In this document: positions 1 through 8,091 of the stretch, piece after piece | Layout of the letters: each line of letters begins with the position of its first letter | Position numbering within the stretch: position 1 is the stretch's first letter | Assembly: GCA_044433165.1 (NCBI GenBank) | Contig: JAWXTX010000001.1 | Coordinates: forward strand, 8,692-72,691 | DNA length: 64,000 nt | Source of the DNA: Ferrimonas sp044433165 | Lineage (GTDB): Bacteria; Pseudomonadota; Gammaproteobacteria; Enterobacterales; Shewanellaceae | Direction: 5' to 3' | Notes under the pieces: model-generated | What the model saw: only the letters and a program-made list of their open reading frames with translations | Database searches by the model: none | What the model was told of the DNA's origin: nothing | Translations under genes and position numbers: made by a program

Positions 1-524
1 GCTAAACGGCGGCGCAAGGTGAGATCGTTACCCCAATAACCGTCAGCACTGTTCGGGCCAACAATATCGATAATGCTGTCGTTATGCTGCAGGTAGAAAC
101 TGTCATTACCATTTACGTAAACGTTATCGTAATTGCCGGTACCTACCCCAATTTTAGCAATGGCGCCTTGTGCGGTGAGCTGCGTTTGGTAATCGGCACT
201 GGCACCACTATTTAAGAGCACCAATGATTGGCCAGCGGCTAAGGTGATGCCACTGAGCAATAGACTGCCATCGGCATTTTTTAGGACATTGACATAACTG
301 CCACTGCCAAGGATCACCGCTTGAGTAGCGTCGGTAAAGGTAAAGGATTCCGCTGCGTGGGTGTTGGTGATCTCAATGGAGCCAACGCTTATATCATTAT
401 TGTTTTGCACATATTCGGTAATGAGAATGTCACTAATACCTGCGTGTGTTGAGGGCGATAAGAGCGCCAAAGTAATGGCACTAAGGGTACTGGTAATGGC
501 CAGCGAAGTGATGCTGAATTTCAT
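1..524 (-). CDS. Secreted nuclease-like protein, N-terminal part with lamin-tail-like domain (partial)
   Basis: This gene runs off the left edge, so only about 174 N-terminal residues are visible. It starts at the ATG complementary to 522-524 and opens with a Sec signal peptide (hydrophobic core, cleavage likely after THA near residue 28). The mature part begins ISDILITEY and ends in NGNDSFYL, a DIVG segment and WGNDLTLRRR. That arrangement is typical of the lamin-tail-like domain found at the N-terminus of large extracellular endonucleases of the ExeM/Xds type. The catalytic endonuclease/exonuclease/phosphatase domain would lie outside the window, so nuclease activity is inferred. The gene follows the porin by 39 bases on the same strand and is probably co-transcribed with it. 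It could instead be another secreted lamin-tail protein. Confidence 0.6.
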   Translation of the reverse strand, partial: MKFSITSLAITSTLSAITLALLSPSTHAGISDILITEYVQNNNDISVGSIEITNTHAAESFTFTDATQAVILGSGSYVNVLKNADGSLLLSGITLAAGQSLVLLNSGASADYQTQLTAQGAIAKIGVGTGNYDNVYVNGNDSFYLQHNDSIIDIVGPNSADGYWGNDLTLRRRL

Positions 525-563
525 AATGGGTTAGCCTTCCATGGAAAAGAGAGAAAAGGGCGC

Positions 564-1610
564 TTAAAAATAGATACGGGCATAGGCGTAACCCGCTTCG
601 GGGGCTTCACCCACGCGCCCTTCTAATGCCAATACGGTGTTTTTATTGGGCCAATAATGGATGCCAGCGCTACCCCAACGGCGTTCTTTGCCAAATGCTG
701 GTGGTAGTTCTTCGCTGTTGTAATTCGGGCTTTCAATGTCCCATTGTTCATATTGCTCGATGCTGGCCGCGGCAATAAATGCCAATGCGCTACTCAGTTG
801 ATAACGGCCTGATAAAACCGCACCATAATTTCGATAGCGTTGGTAATTTAAATAAACATCACCTGATTGTAAGGTGGCAATATCTTCGTCTTCAGCAAAA
901 GCATTAAGGCCTAAGCTTAATGAGGAATTGAAATGCCATTGAACGCCAAGCCCGAGCAGTTGTTGTTCCCCATATTTACTTTCGCCATGCGAACCACCAC
1001 GACCCTCGCCACCAAGGACAATGGCAAAATGCTCAGAAATAAAGCCAAGGTAACCATTAATAATATCGCCCTGCAAAGCACCATTTTTATGTTTTCCCTC
1101 ATAAGAGTAGGAAATGCCATAGATAAAATGAGCAAACTCAGCCTGATATTTTATGGTGTTTTCTTGATCGCCAGCCTCGCCGGTTTCGGCTGCTTTATTG
1201 AAGCTAAAATCCCCAAAATGATCAAAATCATCGAAGGCGGTATCGGTTAAGCCCAGCTCCAACCATTGGTGCTCAGTAAGTTGGTAGCCCAAATAAAGTT
1301 TATCAATGTCGAGCTCAAATTCGCCTGAACCACCCAGCCAGTTTTGCCGCTGATAATCGAGTTCTAGCCGATAAATAACTCGGTTGTTCACCCCTTTGAC
1401 GCCAAAACTGGCAAAGCTATCATCCACATAATTTTTGGTTTGATAAAACTCATCATGATGATAATCACTGTTGGCATTAAGGTAACCACCCACACCGATC
1501 TCACCATAAAATTGAGCTTTGGTATGATAGGGTAAATCGCTATTAGCCACTGCTGTGGTACTGCAAATAACAGCAGCAGTAGCCAAGGCGACAACGCTTA
1601 ATTTAAACAC
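564..1610 (-). CDS. Outer-membrane porin, gram-negative general porin type
   Basis: A 348-residue predicted outer-membrane beta-barrel. It has a signal peptide ending near ANS (about residue 24), alternating amphipathic strands such as the QFYGEIGVGGYL stretch, and a C-terminal phenylalanine (YARIYF), the usual recognition signal for barrel assembly. Length and motifs fit the 16-strand general porin family. The start is a GTG at 1608-1610, supported by an AAGGA ribosome site about ten bases upstream; no better ATG is in frame. It is probably the first gene of a leftward unit with the secreted nuclease-like gene. Substrate cannot be read; uptake of nuclease or phosphorylated products is a guess from context. 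Confidence 0.8.
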   Translation of the reverse strand: MFKLSVVALATAAVICSTTAVANSDLPYHTKAQFYGEIGVGGYLNANSDYHHDEFYQTKNYVDDSFASFGVKGVNNRVIYRLELDYQRQNWLGGSGEFELDIDKLYLGYQLTEHQWLELGLTDTAFDDFDHFGDFSFNKAAETGEAGDQENTIKYQAEFAHFIYGISYSYEGKHKNGALQGDIINGYLGFISEHFAIVLGGEGRGGSHGESKYGEQQLLGLGVQWHFNSSLSLGLNAFAEDEDIATLQSGDVYLNYQRYRNYGAVLSGRYQLSSALAFIAAASIEQYEQWDIESPNYNSEELPPAFGKERRWGSAGIHYWPNKNTVLALEGRVGEAPEAGYAYARIYF

Positions 1611-2021
1611 GGCAATATCCTTATAATTGTGTGGCGAGCGAAAGAATAAATGCCACTAAACTAAAAATAGGTGCCGTTGTTTTATAATGAGTTAAATAGA
1701 TTGGCTTTATCGCCAACATAACTTTGAACATTTTAATTGTTTGTTGCTAATAAAATGCCAACATTCCTAGTTTTAAAATATTTTACAGTTTAATATCCTG
1801 TTTGTTTTTTTTTAATTAAATATTGTTGAATCGATTTTATCGGCGCTGGGATTAATTTTACTCGCCTATCGCTATTATTAATGATGAGTCGATGTTTATT
1901 TGGTGCGGCATCGTTAGCGGGTTGTCATCCGCACAACCACAACCACAACCACAACCACAACCCACTCGCTGGTGGGAGGTGGTTGTGTGCTTGTTCAGAA
2001 AAGCCTGAACGAGGACGAAAT
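1611..2021. other. Intergenic region with AT-rich porin leader and hairpins
   Basis: Between porin and yggX. The part at 1620-1860 is very AT-rich and is the likely promoter region of the porin gene, although no clean -35/-10 pair stands out. The part at 1930-2010 holds a hexamer tandem repeat, a compound hairpin and a small hairpin (GTTCAG/CTGAAC at 1993-2010) just after the yggX stop. I see no credible gene here; the rightward frame reading the repeat as His-Asn pairs overlaps yggX and looks spurious. Confidence 0.6.
1932..1987. repeat. Five tandem CACAAC hexamers forming the arm of a compound hairpin
   Basis: CACAAC occurs five times without interruption at 1932-1961. CCCAC (1961-1965) and GTGGG (1972-1976) then make an inner stem, and GTGGTTGTG (1979-1987) can pair with any of several register copies of CACAACCAC on the left. 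The element lies downstream of yggX on its strand, but no T-run follows, so it is not a standard terminator. Copy number could vary by slippage. Confidence 0.8.
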
Positions 2022-2297
2022 TTAACTGTCCTGCTGAGGTTGGTAACCTTCGATGGTGATCTCCTCGCCATCGAACAGAAATGCTTGCATCTTCTGTTCA
2101 AGTAACGCGCGATGCTCGGGATTCATCATGTTGAGCTTGTGCTCATTGATTAACATGGTTTGCTTTTTTTGCCACAAAGCCCACGCTTCTTGGCTGATGT
2201 TATCAAATATCCGCTTGCCTAATTCACCAGGGTAAAACTGGAAATCAAGCCCGGGAGCTTCTTTTTGTAAGTATTGGCAAAAGACCATTCGTGCCAT
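2022..2297 (-). CDS. yggX: Fe(2+)-trafficking protein YggX
   Basis: A 91-residue small cytoplasmic protein matching the YggX family along its length. It has the N-terminal MVFCQ segment with the conserved cysteine, a PGELGKRI stretch, and an AWALWQKKQTMLINEHKLN core. The family is linked to iron handling and protection of Fe-S clusters from oxidation. A clear AAGGAA ribosome site precedes the ATG. It lies 99 bases downstream of mutY on the same strand, the usual mutY-yggX pairing, which makes sense because MutY carries a 4Fe-4S cluster. No unusual residues noticed. Confidence 0.96.
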   Translation of the reverse strand: MARMVFCQYLQKEAPGLDFQFYPGELGKRIFDNISQEAWALWQKKQTMLINEHKLNMMNPEHRALLEQKMQAFLFDGEEITIEGYQPQQDS

Positions 2298-2396
2298 GTT
2301 GTTGTTTCCTTAAAATAAGCGTTAGGCCAGTTATAACAGATGGCGCGATGGGCTGCATCTACACCACTGTATTGGTATCTGGTTGGCTGGCTTGAG

Positions 2397-3437
2397 TTAT
2401 GATAACTGAGCTAAGATTTTTTCTGTGGCGGCCGCCAATCCCACATTAAATGGCTCGTTAACGGCAAACCAACCCGCTGGGTTATCTGCGATGATCGCCG
2501 GTGGCTGCTTTAACAGCGCCACCATTGGTTGAATGTCAAAATGGTAATGGCTAAATGTATGTCGAAATGCCGTCAGTCGTTCAGGCTCTGCCAGTAATTG
2601 ATAGGAGTACAATTGCTTTTGTAAGGCTGCCTCGCTGGCAAATTGCGGTAAACACCATAACCCTCCCCAAATTCCCGTTGGTGGGCGTTTTTCCAAATAA
2701 ACTTGGCCTTGGTAGAGCAGTACCAATAACCATCCTTGTTGAATTGGCTTTGCTTTTTTGGGTTTTTTCGCCGGTAGCTCAGCAATGCGTTGCTGCTGTC
2801 GGGCTTTGCAATCTTGCTGCACGGGGCATTGCTCGCATTTAGGTCGAGTTCGGGTGCAGATCAAAGCCCCCATATCCATCATGGCTTGGTTGTAAGGTTG
2901 AGTTTGCTGCTTAGGCGTATGCGCAATGGCCACTTCCCAGAGCCGATTTTCCACGGCTTTGGTGCCATACCAGCCTTCAATGGCTTGATGGCGGGTTAAT
3001 ACACGTTTGACGTTACCATCTAAAATGGCGTGCGGCTGGTTGAGTGCCAGACTCAAAATGGCACCGGCAGTTGAACGGCCGATGCCCGGCAAGCTCATCA
3101 CGGTCTCGATGTCGGTTGGAAATTGCCCTTGGTGTTGTTGGCCGATCACTTGAGCACAGCGATGCAAATTGCGACCACGGGCGTAATAGCCAAGGCCTGT
3201 CCATAGGTGCAGTACTTCATCAAGTTCTGCGACCGCGAGATCCGCTAAGGTTGGAAAGCGCTCAGTAAAACGCTCAAAGTAGGGGATCACCGTGGCCACT
3301 TGGGTTTGTTGAAGCATAATTTCAGAGAGCCACACTCGATAAGGGCTGCGATTGAACTGCCAAGGTAGGGTTTTTCGGCCATGCAGTTGATACCAGTTGA
3401 GGATCCGCTGCGCAAAGGCGGTGGGGTTCGCTTCCAT
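2397..3437 (-). CDS. mutY: Adenine DNA glycosylase MutY
   Basis: MutY removes adenine mispaired with 8-oxoguanine in base-excision repair. The start chosen is the ATG at 3435-3437 (346 residues, close to E. coli's 350); a longer open frame upstream only reads antisense through trmB. The catalytic glutamate lies in the SEIMLQQTQV motif (E39). The helix-hairpin-helix LPGIGRSTAGAI is followed by the catalytic aspartate in AILDGNVKR (D140). Four cysteines with spacing C-x6-C-x2-C-x5-C (194, 201, 204, 210) bind the 4Fe-4S cluster. The C-terminal third is the MutT-like domain that reads 8-oxoG. It is divergent from trmB, with 79 bases between starts, and upstream of yggX. Confidence 0.97.
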   Translation of the reverse strand: MEANPTAFAQRILNWYQLHGRKTLPWQFNRSPYRVWLSEIMLQQTQVATVIPYFERFTERFPTLADLAVAELDEVLHLWTGLGYYARGRNLHRCAQVIGQQHQGQFPTDIETVMSLPGIGRSTAGAILSLALNQPHAILDGNVKRVLTRHQAIEGWYGTKAVENRLWEVAIAHTPKQQTQPYNQAMMDMGALICTRTRPKCEQCPVQQDCKARQQQRIAELPAKKPKKAKPIQQGWLLVLLYQGQVYLEKRPPTGIWGGLWCLPQFASEAALQKQLYSYQLLAEPERLTAFRHTFSHYHFDIQPMVALLKQPPAIIADNPAGWFAVNEPFNVGLAAATEKILAQLS

Positions 3438-3516
3438 CAATGAGCAACCTAAAATACAATCACGCGATTTGGGTGGGCGACAGTGTAGCGCTCGATTCCA
3501 TAACCGAGAAGAATTG

Positions 3517-4233
3517 ATGACTGATAAGCAACAACAGCCAGAGACGAATGAGGATCTGCGCTTACGGAAAATTCGCTCCTTTGTGAAGCGTGAAGGCCGT
3601 TTAACCAAAGGCCAAGCCCGTGCGATGGAGCAATACTGGCCAACAATGGGGCTGCAACACAGCGATGGTTTGCTGGATATTGCGCAGGCCTTTGAACGCA
3701 GTGCTCCTGTGGTGTTAGAAATTGGCTTTGGCATGGGGAAATCCTTGGTGGAAATGGCCAAGGCCGAGCCAGAGAAAAACTTTATTGGCATTGAAGTGCA
3801 TGGCCCGGGTGTTGGTGCTTGTTTGCAATATGCAGAAGAGCTTGGGGTCACGAACCTGAAACTGTATTACCACGATGCCATTGAGATTTTGGCGGATTGC
3901 ATCGCGGATAACAGCCTTGACCGTGTGCAGCTGTATTTCCCTGATCCATGGCATAAAAAGCGCCACCATAAGCGCCGCATTGTGCGTGAGGAGTTTGTGG
4001 CGGTGATCCGTCAAAAGCTAAAAGTAGGAGGCCTGTTCCATATGGCAACGGATTGGGAGCATTATGCCGAGCATATGGTTGCCGAAATGTACTTTGCCGA
4101 AGGCTTTGATAACACGGCAAGCGAAGGCTATTTCGTTGCACGCCCAGCGTTTCGGCCATTAACCAAATTTGAAGCACGTGGCCACCGTTTAGGCCATGGC
4201 GTGTGGGATATGATTTATAAAAAGACCGCATAA
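3517..4233 (+). CDS. trmB: tRNA (guanine-N7-)-methyltransferase TrmB
   Basis: TrmB makes 7-methylguanosine at position 46 of tRNA using S-adenosylmethionine. The 238-residue frame has the SAM-binding loop EIGFGMGKS (about 68-76), the acidic end of the next strand in GIEVHGPGV, and the signature FPDPWHKKRHHKRR (from about 141). The ATG at 3517 gives the normal family length; the open frame extends 40 codons upstream but that part lies across mutY and does not resemble the family. Divergent from mutY; a terminator follows at 4257-4290. Confidence 0.97.
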   Translation: MTDKQQQPETNEDLRLRKIRSFVKREGRLTKGQARAMEQYWPTMGLQHSDGLLDIAQAFERSAPVVLEIGFGMGKSLVEMAKAEPEKNFIGIEVHGPGVGACLQYAEELGVTNLKLYYHDAIEILADCIADNSLDRVQLYFPDPWHKKRHHKRRIVREEFVAVIRQKLKVGGLFHMATDWEHYAEHMVAEMYFAEGFDNTASEGYFVARPAFRPLTKFEARGHRLGHGVWDMIYKKTA

Positions 4234-4256
4234 TTTAAGTGGTGCTAAGTATACTG

Positions 4257-4290
4257 AACCGCGCTTCCAGGCTTGGAGTGCGGTTTTTTT
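4257..4290 (+). terminator. Intrinsic terminator after trmB
   Basis: AACCGC pairs with GCGGTT around an internal CTTCCA/TGGAG stem, followed by a T-run. It lies 23 bases past the trmB stop and separates trmB from glsB. Confidence 0.8.
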
Positions 4291-4422
4291 ATGGAAAAAT
4301 CGGTTGTGATTTCGAGGTGAATTGGGCTGTTTCGGCTTACTATCTGGGCCGTACTTTAGTGATGGCGAAGCGGAGAATAAATCCTAAATGCTGTGCTATA
4401 ACTTGCAACCCTGAGTGCAAAG

Positions 4423-5337
4423 ATGATGTTAGATAACCAATTATTGCAACGCCTAGTCGATGACGTACGGCCACTAATTGGCCAAGGTAAATTGGCCGAT
4501 TACATCCCAGAGCTTGCGAAGGTGGCCAACCACAAGTTGGGCATTGCCATTTGTACGGCCGATGGCACCTTAGGCGCTGGGGATCACTTAGAGCAATTTT
4601 CGATTCAAAGTATTTCTAAGGTGTTTGCGTTGGCGCAAGCCATGACGTTGTATAGCGAAGAGCAACTTTGGCAGCGGGTGGGTAAAGAGCCATCGGGCAA
4701 TGCGTTTAATTCACTGGTTCAACTCGAACATGAGCGAGGTATGCCTCGCAACCCCTTCATTAATGCTGGGGCGTTGGTTCTGTGCGATTTATTACAAAGC
4801 CGGCTGAGTGCGCCGCGCTACAATATGTTGGAGCTGGTACGTGCCTTGGCCGAGAACCCTCATATTATGGTGGATAAAAGAGTTGCCTATTCTGAATATC
4901 AGCATCGTGCTCGCAACGCCGCCATTGCCTATTTAATGCAATCTTTTGGCAATATTCATAATGACGTGGATCAAGTGCTCCGTAACTATTTTAGTCAATG
5001 CGCTTTAAGGATGAGTTGCAGTGATTTGGCTAAAGCTTTTTACTTTCTTTCAAATCAAGGTGTTGCATTTAATGGTCGGCGTTTATTAACCGAGAAACAG
5101 ACTCGGCGGCTGAATGCGTTATTAGCGACATCCGGTTTGTATGATGGTGCTGGTGAATTTGCTTATCGTGTGGGAATGCCCGGCAAAAGTGGGGTTGGTG
5201 GTGGCATTGTCGCGGTGATCCCTGGGGAAATGAGCATTTGTGTGTGGTCCCCTGAACTGGACGAAAATGGCAACTCTTTCGCGGGAATCGCAATGCTGGA
5301 GCTGTTGGGTAAACGGTTGAATCGTTCGATTTTTTAA
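4423..5337 (+). CDS. glsB: Glutaminase (GlsA/GlsB family)
   Basis: Hydrolyses L-glutamine to glutamate and ammonia. At 304 residues it matches the serine-dependent beta-lactamase-fold glutaminases (E. coli GlsB is 308). Visible landmarks are the N-terminal RPLIGQGKLADYIP, the catalytic S-x-x-K in QSISK (S63, K66), NPFINAGAL and the KSGVGGGI segment near the C-terminus. The ribosome site is weak and the start has two consecutive ATGs, so the second Met is possible. Genomes of this group often carry it next to trmB-mutY, but terminators on both sides suggest it is transcribed alone. Symbol is by family; glsA is an equally used name. Confidence 0.94.
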   Translation: MMLDNQLLQRLVDDVRPLIGQGKLADYIPELAKVANHKLGIAICTADGTLGAGDHLEQFSIQSISKVFALAQAMTLYSEEQLWQRVGKEPSGNAFNSLVQLEHERGMPRNPFINAGALVLCDLLQSRLSAPRYNMLELVRALAENPHIMVDKRVAYSEYQHRARNAAIAYLMQSFGNIHNDVDQVLRNYFSQCALRMSCSDLAKAFYFLSNQGVAFNGRRLLTEKQTRRLNALLATSGLYDGAGEFAYRVGMPGKSGVGGGIVAVIPGEMSICVWSPELDENGNSFAGIAMLELLGKRLNRSIF

Positions 5338-5443
5338 CATTTAGCTGGGGCTCGCCCAGAAACGCCTACTGCCGATGGCGTTCGCGGCACTGAGATCCTC
5401 CATGAATGTTACAATAAGTTGACGGCAGCCCAAATACGTTAAA

Positions 5444-5475
5444 AAAAGCAGTGATATTTATTTCACTGCTTTTCT
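5444..5475 (+). terminator. Intrinsic terminator after glsB
   Basis: AAAGCAGTGA and TCACTGCTTT form a perfect stem with a short AT loop and T-rich tail, about 105 bases after the glsB stop. The flanking A-run also allows weak function leftward. Confidence 0.8.
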
Positions 5476-5523
5476 TTGGGTGAGACCAAGGCCACAATAG
5501 CGCTAGTTTGAAAGGGGAGCATT

Positions 5524-6429
5524 ATGCGCGAGTTGTTGGAGCCGATAGTCATCTTTACCCACGTAGTGAGAGCCCAAGGGTTTTCTGCGGCGGCACGAAA
5601 GTTGGGGATCTCAAAGTCAAAAGTGAGTAGCCAAATTAGCACGTTAGAGCAGCGCTTGGGGGTGCAGTTAGTGCAGCGTACTACGCGTTCTTTGAGCCTA
5701 ACGGAAAGCGGTGAACTCTTATATGGACACAGTGAGGTTCTGCTCCGAGATTTAGATCAAGCGATCGCCAGCGTGCAGGATCTGCAAAAAGAGATCCGGG
5801 GGGTATTGCGGGTTGGGATCACCCAAGCTTTTGGGGCGCTGCATTTAATGCCTTTACTGCCTAAGTTTATGGAGCAGCACCCAGAGCTGGAATTGGAAGT
5901 CAGTTTTTTAGATCATAAAGTGGATGTGGTGGCTGAAGGGTTGGATTTATTACTCACCATGTCAGAGCAATTGCCGCTGGGCATGGTGGCGCGCCCAATT
6001 TTAGATTGCGATTTCGTGCTCGTTGCCTCGCCTGATTACTTAGCGGAGCGGGGTGTTCCCTACCACCCTGAGCAACTGAATCAGCACAATTGCTTAATCT
6101 ATAAGAGCGAATGGTATGAGCACGGCAATTGGGAGTTTAGCCAAGGAGACGATAAGTTTGAGATCCGCGTGAAAGGGAATTATCGAGTGGATGACGCTCC
6201 AGCCCTAAAAGATGCTGCCATCCGTGGCATGGGGGTGGTTTATCTGGCGACTTACCTATTGGAAAACGAATTAAAAGATGGCTCGTTAGTGCAAATTATG
6301 CCGGACTGGAAATTAACCCATCAGTTAAGTTTGCAAGCGGTGTACCCACGGCGCCAACATTTGCCACCCAAAGTACGCGCTTTTGTGGATTTTGTGCGTT
6401 TGCATTTCAGTAAAGAGCAGGTGTTCTAG
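5524..6429 (+). CDS. LysR-family transcriptional regulator
   Basis: A 301-residue LysR-type regulator. The N-terminal winged helix-turn-helix spans about 4-63 (FSAAARKLGISKSKVSSQIS, then QRTTRSLSLTESG). The rest is the periplasmic-binding-like effector domain, beginning around GVLRVGITQAFG. The helix-turn-helix resembles the CrgA/AaeR-like subgroup common in proteobacteria. A strong AGGGGAG ribosome site sits just upstream of the ATG. It stands alone between two terminators, with no divergent partner of the kind LysR regulators often control, so target and ligand cannot be inferred. Confidence 0.93.
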   Translation: MRELLEPIVIFTHVVRAQGFSAAARKLGISKSKVSSQISTLEQRLGVQLVQRTTRSLSLTESGELLYGHSEVLLRDLDQAIASVQDLQKEIRGVLRVGITQAFGALHLMPLLPKFMEQHPELELEVSFLDHKVDVVAEGLDLLLTMSEQLPLGMVARPILDCDFVLVASPDYLAERGVPYHPEQLNQHNCLIYKSEWYEHGNWEFSQGDDKFEIRVKGNYRVDDAPALKDAAIRGMGVVYLATYLLENELKDGSLVQIMPDWKLTHQLSLQAVYPRRQHLPPKVRAFVDFVRLHFSKEQVF

Positions 6430-6446
6430 CGGCGATTGCCCCATCT

Positions 6447-6487
6447 AAAAAACGGTTTGTTTAATTCAATAAACAAACCGTTTTTTT
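6447..6487 (+). terminator. Bidirectional intrinsic terminator after the LysR gene
   Basis: AAAAAACGGTTTGTTT and its near-perfect complement ending in a seven-T run flank a short loop. The A-run on the left makes it usable from both strands. Confidence 0.9.
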
Positions 6488-6589
6488 ATGGTCATTTTTT
6501 CTTATATCTATATGATAAATAAAGGATTAAAAGCGGATGTGTGTTTTTCGTTCAATGGCTGCCTTATTGAATAATCGCGTGTTTGATTC

Positions 6590-6617
6590 TTGCCTGTTGC
6601 GCATGGCTCGGTACAAT
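6590..6617 (+). promoter_or_regulatory. Sigma-70-like promoter of the candidate small RNA
   Basis: TTGCCT (6590-6595) and TACAAT (6612-6617) are separated by 16 bases. No coding frame follows; the first gene start is more than 350 bases away, beyond a terminator. Predicted transcription start is near 6624. Confidence 0.5.
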
Positions 6618-6623
6618 TATTTC

Positions 6624-6793
6624 ATCTTAAGGCCACATAATTACATTCATATGGCCGAGTCATCATTACCAATCTTTGTACCCTACAAGCGCAAATGGTA
6701 ATAAGGCAGTTGGGTAATAAAGGCCGATAAAATGAATAATGAGCCTATCCAATTGTGACATTAAGGGAGATCTTCGGGTCTCCCTTTTTCTTT
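6624..6793 (+). ncRNA. Candidate small regulatory RNA (unrecognised)
   Basis: This sits in a 545-base gap between the LysR gene and mscS that holds no convincing coding frame. From a promoter-like pair to a strong terminator is about 170 bases. Visible structure: GGCCA/TGGCC (6631-6656); ATTACCA/TGGTAAT (6665-6702) enclosing TTGTA-CCC-TACAA (6676-6688); and a terminator stem GGGAGATC closed by a UUCG tetraloop with a T-rich tail (6763-6793). The single-stranded stretch 6703-6760 could be a seed region. It does not look to me like RyhB, Spot 42, GcvB or 6S RNA. Transcription is inferred, and a long mscS leader with an attenuator is the main alternative. Confidence 0.5.
6763..6793 (+). terminator. 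Intrinsic terminator with UUCG tetraloop, no gene upstream
   Basis: GGGAGATC / GGTCTCCC stem (one U-G pair) closed by TTCG, followed by TTTTTCTTT. The nearest upstream gene (LysR) already has its own terminator at 6447-6487, so this one must end a separate transcript or act inside the mscS leader. Confidence 0.85.
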
Positions 6794-6974
6794 GTGTGAA
6801 TTCATCGCAGCAGAACGATGTGGTAATGGATAAATAAAGTACAGTTTGCCCGCATTTATTGTTGGGCAGAGGTCCTACCTGCTTGGTATGATGCGCTCCA
6901 TCTGCATGCTCTGCAGCAAATTCGAACGGCAGTGGCCGTTTGAGGGATTATTTTGCTTTAATTTGGAGTCGTTA

Positions 6975-7811
6975 ATGGAAACGGATCAGTTAGTTGATTT
7001 TATGCACCATGCCCCTGAGGCTATTTTAGGGTATGGCATGAAATTAGTGGTTGCCATTGTTATTTTTCTTATTGGTCGCTGGGTTGCTAAATTGCTCTCC
7101 AGTCTGGTGCGCAACATCCTTACCAAGCGTCAAATGGACGTTACCGTTACCGGTTTTATTGGCAACATCGTTTCGACGTTGGTGATGATTGTCACCTTAA
7201 TTGCAGTACTGGGCAAGCTGGGCGTTGAAACCGCGTCGCTGGTTGCGGTATTAGGTGCCGCTGGTTTGGCCGTGGGTTTGGCGCTGCAAGGTTCTTTATC
7301 AAACTTTGCTTCTGGCGTACTGCTGGTTACCTTCCGTCCGTGCCGTGCCGGTGATTACATTGAAGCGGCTGGCGTTGCCGGTACGGTACAAGAGATCAAT
7401 ATCTTCTCTACCACCCTATTAACCCCAGACAATAAGCGTATTACTTGCCCGAACTCCTCGATCATGAACGACGTGATTGTCAACTTCAGTGCCATGGATA
7501 CGCGTCGAGTGGATTTGGTGATTGGCGTGGCTTACCACTCTGACTTGCAAGAAGTAAAAGCTGCCCTGTCTAAAGCGGTAAGCGAAAACAGCTTGGTATT
7601 GGCTGAGCCTGCACCAACGATTGAGGTAAGCGCCTTGGCCGACTCATCCATTAACTTTGTGGTACGCCCATGGGTAAACAGTGCCGATTACTGGACGGCT
7701 TACTTTGGTTTGCATGCCGCCATTAAAGTGGAACTGGATAAAGCGGGTATTAGCATTCCATTCCCACAAATGGATGTTCACGTGAAGCAGCTGCCAGCTC
7801 AAAACTCGTAA
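6975..7811 (+). CDS. mscS: Small-conductance mechanosensitive channel MscS
   Basis: An inner-membrane tension-gated channel that releases solutes on hypo-osmotic shock. The ATG at 6975 gives 278 residues (E. coli 286) and is preceded by a GGAG ribosome site; the upstream 43 codons of open frame look non-coding. Three N-terminal transmembrane helices are visible. The pore-lining TM3 has the Gly/Ala pattern LVAVLGAAGLAVGLALQGSLSNFASG, split across its two halves, and the beta domain carries FRPCRAGDYIEA. The C-terminal cytoplasmic cage ends in SIPFPQMDVHV, as in family members. It is monocistronic, with a strong terminator following. Confidence 0.96.
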   Translation: METDQLVDFMHHAPEAILGYGMKLVVAIVIFLIGRWVAKLLSSLVRNILTKRQMDVTVTGFIGNIVSTLVMIVTLIAVLGKLGVETASLVAVLGAAGLAVGLALQGSLSNFASGVLLVTFRPCRAGDYIEAAGVAGTVQEINIFSTTLLTPDNKRITCPNSSIMNDVIVNFSAMDTRRVDLVIGVAYHSDLQEVKAALSKAVSENSLVLAEPAPTIEVSALADSSINFVVRPWVNSADYWTAYFGLHAAIKVELDKAGISIPFPQMDVHVKQLPAQNS

Positions 7812-7834
7812 TTCGAAACGAGACTGGCCTGATG

Positions 7835-7871
7835 CAACAAAGCCCCATCTTAGGATGGGGCTTTGTTGTTT
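7835..7871 (+). terminator. Intrinsic terminator after mscS
   Basis: Stem CAACAAAGCCCCATC with its complement GATGGGGCTTTGTTG, loop TTAG, then a TT tail. The lower stem is A/T-rich, so it may act on both strands. Confidence 0.88.
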
Positions 7872-8091
7872 AAGATTTTGGATTAGGCGCTAACTCGAAC
7901 CCAAAATGATTTCGACCATCATTATGGCACTATTTATGGTTTTTGCTATGACCTTCATTAGGATGATACATCAGCCTCAGGTGAATTTAATTCATGAATG
8001 GTGCTGTTGTGAGCGTTGAATTAGCGTTATCGGTTATTTCGGCTGAATACAGTTGGCCTGACGGGATTATTCAGGCCGATTGATTATTGCA

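Noticed and set aside
1881..2105. Rightward frame with a His-Asn repeat (HNHNHNHN)
   Set aside because: It merely reads the CACAAC microsatellite, overlaps yggX on the opposite strand and has no family character.
3438..3851. N-terminal extension of the mutY frame
   Set aside because: It is antisense to trmB; MutY homology begins at the Met at 3437.
4239..4436. 65-codon frame between trmB and glsB
   Set aside because: It spans the trmB terminator, has no ribosome site and overlaps the glsB start.
8020..8091. Inverted repeat GGCCTGA / TTCAGGCC considered as arsR terminator
   Set aside because: No T-run on the minus strand; kept only as an observation.
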